Origin: an uncultured bacterium
GTDB taxonomy: Bacteria; Verrucomicrobiota; Kiritimatiellia; RFP12; UBA1067
NCBI GenBank assembly: GCA_902799955.1
Contig: CADCCQ010000006.1
Coordinates: forward strand, 1 to 64,000
Reading direction: 5' to 3'
Length of the DNA stretch: 64,000 bases
Shown here: in pieces, positions 60,550-64,000 of the stretch
Numbering within the stretch: the stretch's first letter is position 1
Layout: every line of letters starts with the position of its first letter
The notes under the pieces: generated by a model
Told to the model about the DNA's origin: nothing
The model's input: only the letters and a program-made list of their open reading frames with translations
The model's database searches: none
Translations under genes and position numbers: made by a program

Positions 60550-61578
60550 ATGATAACACAAACATCCATAAGCTACTACGGCCTCAACTACGTCGAGCAC
60601 GCGGAGGCCGACTTCAAGGAAATGAAGGCGCACGGAGTCACCCAGGTGATCCTCGCCGTCACGGAGTTCGACTTCGACTTCTGGAGGCCGAACATCCCCA
60701 AGATCGTCGACAAGGCGCACGAGCTCGGCCTCCGCGTCCTCATCGACCCGTGGGGCAACGGCAAGTACTTCGGCGGCGAGCAGGTCTCGAAGTTCCTCCA
60801 GGACAACGTCGAGAACCGCCAGGTCTCCGCGTTGACGGGCGAGCGGCTTCCCTACGCCTGCTTCAACACGAACAGCTACCGCGACTACTTCAAGAACTTC
60901 TGCGTCACGCTCGCCCGCGAGGCGAAGCCTGACGGCTTCTTCTGGGACGAGCCGCACTACGCGTTCCCGAAGGGCATCGCCTCCATCACCGGCGGCGTCG
61001 CCGACGACTGGACGTGCTACTGCCCCGTCTGCCGCAAGCGCTTCGAGGACTACTACGGCTACCCGATGCCAAAGTACATGACGAACGACGTCAAGCAGTT
61101 CCGCTGGCGCGAGGCGCTCGTAGTGCTTTCCGACACCTCGAAGGCGCTCAAGGAGATCGACCCGAAGCTCGAGATCACGTGCTGCGTCCACGCCACGCAG
61201 AACGGCTACTACGTCTCCGAGTACCGCGGCTACGACAACTGGGACATGGTTGGCGCGTGCCCGTACTTCGACGTGTTCTCGACGACGATCATCAACTGGG
61301 CGCTCCCCGAGGACTTCTTCCTCGACATCACGCGCCGCACCGTCGCCATCGCGAAGAAGTACGGCAAGCTGTCCGAGCGCTGGTTCATGGGCTACTACAA
61401 GCAGCCCAAGGACTGGGCGCAGGTGGCGAAGTGGGTCGACCTCGCCGCGGCGGAGGGCGTGGACCGCATCGCCGCCTGGACGTACCGCGGCGGCTACGGC
61501 ACCGTCGTCGGCGCGCCCGACGCGCTCAAGCTCTGGGACACCATCGGCGAGAGCTACAGGCGAGTGATCAACAAGTGA
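60550..61578 (+). CDS. unrecognised TIM-barrel-like protein, possible glycoside-active enzyme
   Basis: The 342-aa product looks like a (beta/alpha)8 barrel: FKEMKAHGVTQVILAVTEFD, HELGLRVLIDPWGNG, PDGFFWDEPHYAFP and WFMGYYKQPKDW are strand-loop patterns with acidic ends. A Cys knuckle CYCPVCRKRFEDYYG sits in the middle. Similar barrels occur among glycoside hydrolase-like proteins, but I cannot name the family. The stop overlaps the GTG of a SIS-domain gene, and a sugar transporter lies upstream, so a sugar substrate is likely. The ATG has no Shine-Dalgarno. Confidence 0.72.
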   Translation: MITQTSISYYGLNYVEHAEADFKEMKAHGVTQVILAVTEFDFDFWRPNIPKIVDKAHELGLRVLIDPWGNGKYFGGEQVSKFLQDNVENRQVSALTGERLPYACFNTNSYRDYFKNFCVTLAREAKPDGFFWDEPHYAFPKGIASITGGVADDWTCYCPVCRKRFEDYYGYPMPKYMTNDVKQFRWREALVVLSDTSKALKEIDPKLEITCCVHATQNGYYVSEYRGYDNWDMVGACPYFDVFSTTIINWALPEDFFLDITRRTVAIAKKYGKLSERWFMGYYKQPKDWAQVAKWVDLAAAEGVDRIAAWTYRGGYGTVVGAPDALKLWDTIGESYRRVINK

Positions 61579-62276
61579 GCGAATACCTCGAGCGGATCAC
61601 CGGCCTCCTGGCGCGCATCGAGCGCGAGGAGTCCGCCGCGCTCGCCGCCGCGTCGGATGCCGTCGCGGACGTCATCTGCCGCGACGGGCTCGTCCACATC
61701 TTCGGCTGCGGACACTCCCATCTCGCCGCGCTCGACACGTTCTACCGCGCCGGCGGGCTGGCGTGCGTCTCGCCGGTTCTCGACGAGGACCTCATGCTCC
61801 ACGACGGCGCGGCGAAGTCGAGCCGCATGGAGAAGACGCCGGGAATCGCGCCGGAGGTGTTCCGCCGCCACGGAGCGAAGCCCGGCGACCTCTTCGTCGT
61901 GGTGTCCGCGAGCGGCAAGAACGCCGCGCCCGTCGAGATGCTGCGCTCGGCGAAGGCGGCGGGCGTGCGCACCGTCGCCGTCGCGTCGTCCGCCTACAGG
62001 GCGCACGGCGGGGTGCTGCTCGACGAGGCGGACATCCCAATCGACTGCAAGGTGCCGCATGGCGACGCCGTCGTCGAGGTCGGCGACGCGAAGATGGGCG
62101 GGCTTTCGACATACGCCTCGCTGTTCATCGTGAACACCATTCTCATAGAGGGCGCCAGGAAGGCCCTAGCCCGCGGCGTCACGCCGCCGGTCTACGTCAG
62201 CGGCAACGTCGAGGGCGGAACAGCGAGGAACGTCGCCCTGGAGGAGCGCTACTTCGGCCGCGTGAAGCGGCTGTAG
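61575..62276 (+). CDS. SIS-domain protein (UPF0309-like)
   Basis: The 233-aa product has a sugar isomerase (SIS) domain: HIFGCGHSHLAALDTFYRAGG, VVVSASGKNAAPVEMLRSAK and VYVSGNVEGGTARN. The long N-terminal helix fits UPF0309 members, thought to act on phosphosugars such as N-acetylmuramate or GlcNAc derivatives. The GTG overlaps the upstream stop (GTGA), so the two products are made together. Confidence 0.83.
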   Translation: MSEYLERITGLLARIEREESAALAAASDAVADVICRDGLVHIFGCGHSHLAALDTFYRAGGLACVSPVLDEDLMLHDGAAKSSRMEKTPGIAPEVFRRHGAKPGDLFVVVSASGKNAAPVEMLRSAKAAGVRTVAVASSAYRAHGGVLLDEADIPIDCKVPHGDAVVEVGDAKMGGLSTYASLFIVNTILIEGARKALARGVTPPVYVSGNVEGGTARNVALEERYFGRVKRL

Positions 62277-62303
62277 AGGCAACGGACATAGAGGACAAAG
62301 ACA

Positions 62304-63311
62304 ATGAAAAAAGCACTGATAACAGGCATCACGGGCCAGGACGGCTCATATCTCGCGGAACTTCTGCTTTCCAAGGGATACGAAGTCCATGGACTCATCC
62401 GCCGCGCATCGACCTTCAACACGGAGCGCATAGACCACCTCTACCAGGATCCGCACATCAACGGCGTGAGGCTTTTCCTTCACTACGGCGATCTTGCGGA
62501 CAGCTCGAACCTCATCAAGCTTGTCTACGAGATTCAGCCCGACGAGATATACAACCTCGCCGCGCAGAGCCACGTGCGCGTCTCCTTCGACTCACCGGAG
62601 TTCACCGGGGACGTTGACGCGCTCGGCACGATGCGCCTCCTCGAGGCGATTCACCTAACCGGGCGCGACAGGCTCACGAAGTTCTACCAGGCCTCCACCT
62701 CGGAGCTCTTCGGACTCGTCCAGGAGGTTCCGCAGAAGGAGACGACGCCTTTCTATCCGCGCAGTCCGTATGCCGTCGCGAAGCTCTACGCGTACTGGGC
62801 GGTGAGGAACTACCGTGAGGCGTACGGGATCTTCGCATCCAACGGGATCCTCTTCAACCACGAATCCCCGCGTAGGGGCGAGACGTTCGTGACGCGCAAG
62901 ATCACGCGGGCGGTGGGGCGCATAAAAATGGGGCTGCAGGACAAGCTCTACATGGGCAACATCAACTCGCTGCGCGACTGGGGCTTCGCGGGCGACTATG
63001 TCGAGGGGATGTGGAGGATACTCCAGCACGAGAGGCCGGACGAGTTCGTCCTCGCGACAGGGGAGATGCACTCCGTAAAGGAGTTCCTCGAAGCCGCGTT
63101 CTCGCGTGTCGGACTTGACTGGGAGAAGTACGTCGAATGCGACAAGCGGTATCTCCGCCCCACCGAAGTCGACCAGCTGCTTGGCGACGCCACCAAGGCC
63201 CGCACGGTTCTCGGATGGGAGCCGAAGGTCAAGTTCGACGAGCTTGTGAAGATGATGGTCGATGCAGATCTCAAGCTCGCCGAAAAAGAACTCAAGATCA
63301 GGGATGCGTGA
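62304..63311 (+). CDS. gmd: GDP-mannose 4,6-dehydratase
   Basis: The 335-aa product is an SDR enzyme that makes GDP-4-keto-6-deoxy-mannose. It has [29 protein letters not shown], the active site [10 protein letters not shown] and [10 protein letters not shown] (Y-x3-K), and [19 protein letters not shown]. Fcl follows with a 1-nt overlap, giving the usual route to GDP-L-fucose for surface glycans. Confidence 0.96.
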   Translation: MKKALITGITGQDGSYLAELLLSKGYEVHGLIRRASTFNTERIDHLYQDPHINGVRLFLHYGDLADSSNLIKLVYEIQPDEIYNLAAQSHVRVSFDSPEFTGDVDALGTMRLLEAIHLTGRDRLTKFYQASTSELFGLVQEVPQKETTPFYPRSPYAVAKLYAYWAVRNYREAYGIFASNGILFNHESPRRGETFVTRKITRAVGRIKMGLQDKLYMGNINSLRDWGFAGDYVEGMWRILQHERPDEFVLATGEMHSVKEFLEAAFSRVGLDWEKYVECDKRYLRPTEVDQLLGDATKARTVLGWEPKVKFDELVKMMVDADLKLAEKELKIRDA

Positions 63312-64000
63312 TGAACAGGGAAGCGAAGATCTTTGTCGCGGGACACCGTGGCATGGTGGGCGGGGCCGTGTGCCGGGCCCTATCCAAGGCTGGTTTCGGG
63401 AATGTCGTTGTTCGCGCGCACTCCGAACTTGATCTCCTCGACACCGCAGCCGTCCGCTCGTTCTACGAGTCGGAGAAGCCCGACGTCGCCGTGATTGCCG
63501 CGGCGCGCGTTGGCGGCATAGGCGCGAACTCCGCCGCGAACGCGCTCTTCCTCTACGAGAACGAGATGATCGCGCTCAACACCGTGTGGGAGGCGTACAA
63601 GGCCGGCGTGAAGCGCCTGCTGTTCCTCGGCTCCACCTGCATCTACCCGCGCATGGCCCCGCAGCCGATCCCGGAGGACGCGCTTCTCACAGGCGCGCTT
63701 GAGAAGACAAACGAAGGGTATGCGCTTGCTAAGATCTCCGGGCTCAAGCTCTGCGAATTCCTGCGGCGCGACTGCGGCGTCACGTATCATTCTCTCATGC
63801 CGACGAACCTGTATGGCACGGGTGACAACTACGACGTCGTTGGCGGACACGTTCTGCCGACGATGATCCGGAAATTCGAGATCGCCCGTGTGAACAACGA
63901 CAGGGAAGTCGTGCTGTGGGGGACGGGCGCGCCTCTTCGCGAGTTCCTGCATGTCGACGACCTGGCGGCGGCGTGTCTTTTCGTGCTGAACATGGAGAAT
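63311..64000 (+). CDS. fcl: GDP-L-fucose synthase, 3' end cut by window edge
   Basis: The 230 codons present begin [20 protein letters not shown] and have [29 protein letters not shown], and the Y-x3-K site in [16 protein letters not shown], then YGTGDNYD and [10 protein letters not shown]. It is a bifunctional epimerase/reductase that finishes GDP-L-fucose. The ATG shares its first base with the gmd stop. About 80-90 residues are expected beyond the window. Confidence 0.95.
   Translation, partial: MNREAKIFVAGHRGMVGGAVCRALSKAGFGNVVVRAHSELDLLDTAAVRSFYESEKPDVAVIAAARVGGIGANSAANALFLYENEMIALNTVWEAYKAGVKRLLFLGSTCIYPRMAPQPIPEDALLTGALEKTNEGYALAKISGLKLCEFLRRDCGVTYHSLMPTNLYGTGDNYDVVGGHVLPTMIRKFEIARVNNDREVVLWGTGAPLREFLHVDDLAAACLFVLNMEN

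Noticed and set aside
1-64000. tRNA, rRNA, tmRNA or other standard RNA genes
   Set aside because: I looked through the intergenic gaps for tRNA arms and the conserved words of RNase P, SRP and tmRNA RNAs and saw none. A covariance search was not possible.

Overview
The window is GC-rich bacterial chromosome with close gene packing. Reading frames stay open on the antisense strand of most genes, which is a GC effect. The gene content points to a free-living or host-associated member of the PVC superphylum, probably the Kiritimatiellota or Lentisphaerota. The reasons are expanded type II secretion pseudopilins including an H-X9-DG type, Tat-exported Gfo/Idh/MocA oxidoreductases, an alpha-2-macroglobulin/PBP1C pair, autotransporter-type beta repeats on a pectin-type esterase, and a short anaerobe-type ThiC with a rubredoxin. 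The lineage is an inference from gene families; no rRNA gene is present to settle it.

Layout. 1-286 is a CDS cut by the window edge. 287-708 is a gene-free, hairpin-rich stretch. 709-4819 (minus) is a two-gene unit: an amino-acid-permease/hybrid histidine kinase fusion and a NahK-like sugar kinase. 4820-5284 carries a consensus promoter and a long structured leader. 5285-10615 holds two secreted carbohydrate-active enzymes, a CE12-like esterase and a GH5-like glycosidase, separated by 726 bp of repeat and mobile-element debris. 10687-19645 holds an alpha-2-macroglobulin, PBP1C and an OPT transporter. 19809-35317 is mostly housekeeping: gltX, rpsP, rplS, proB, rlmD-like, thiC, asd, rsmE and argF. 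An amino-sugar cassette (nucleotidyltransferase, NahK-like kinase, NagB) lies inside it. 35342-38181 (minus) is hrpB-folB. 38327-50027 is a long plus-strand pseudopilin operon: GspF, eight class-III-type prepilins, a giant GspK-like protein, then a NarL-type regulator and gmk. 50134-58956 (minus) holds two oxidoreductases, a secreted protein, pheT, a zinc-finger-like protein and queE. 59058-64000 holds a sugar MFS transporter, an unknown TIM-barrel-like protein coupled to a SIS protein, and gmd-fcl for GDP-L-fucose, cut at the window edge.

How the genes fit together. The secreted esterase and glycosidase, the MFS and OPT transporters, the amino-sugar kinases and NagB suggest a life on plant and host glycans, with import of sugars, amino sugars and peptides. 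Gmd/Fcl would supply fucose for surface polysaccharide. The pseudopilin operon would build the piston of a type II secretion-like machine; its GspD and GspE are not in the window.

The less ordinary signals are: (i) the transporter-fused hybrid kinase; (ii) several -10 boxes placed 7-14 nt before start codons without a Shine-Dalgarno, suggesting leaderless mRNAs; (iii) a pair of small terminal-inverted-repeat elements and a 22-bp degenerate tandem array; (iv) small simple-sequence repeats found both between genes and as insertions inside conserved enzymes (GltX, HrpB, MFS); and (v) a C2H2-finger-like protein overlapping pheT.
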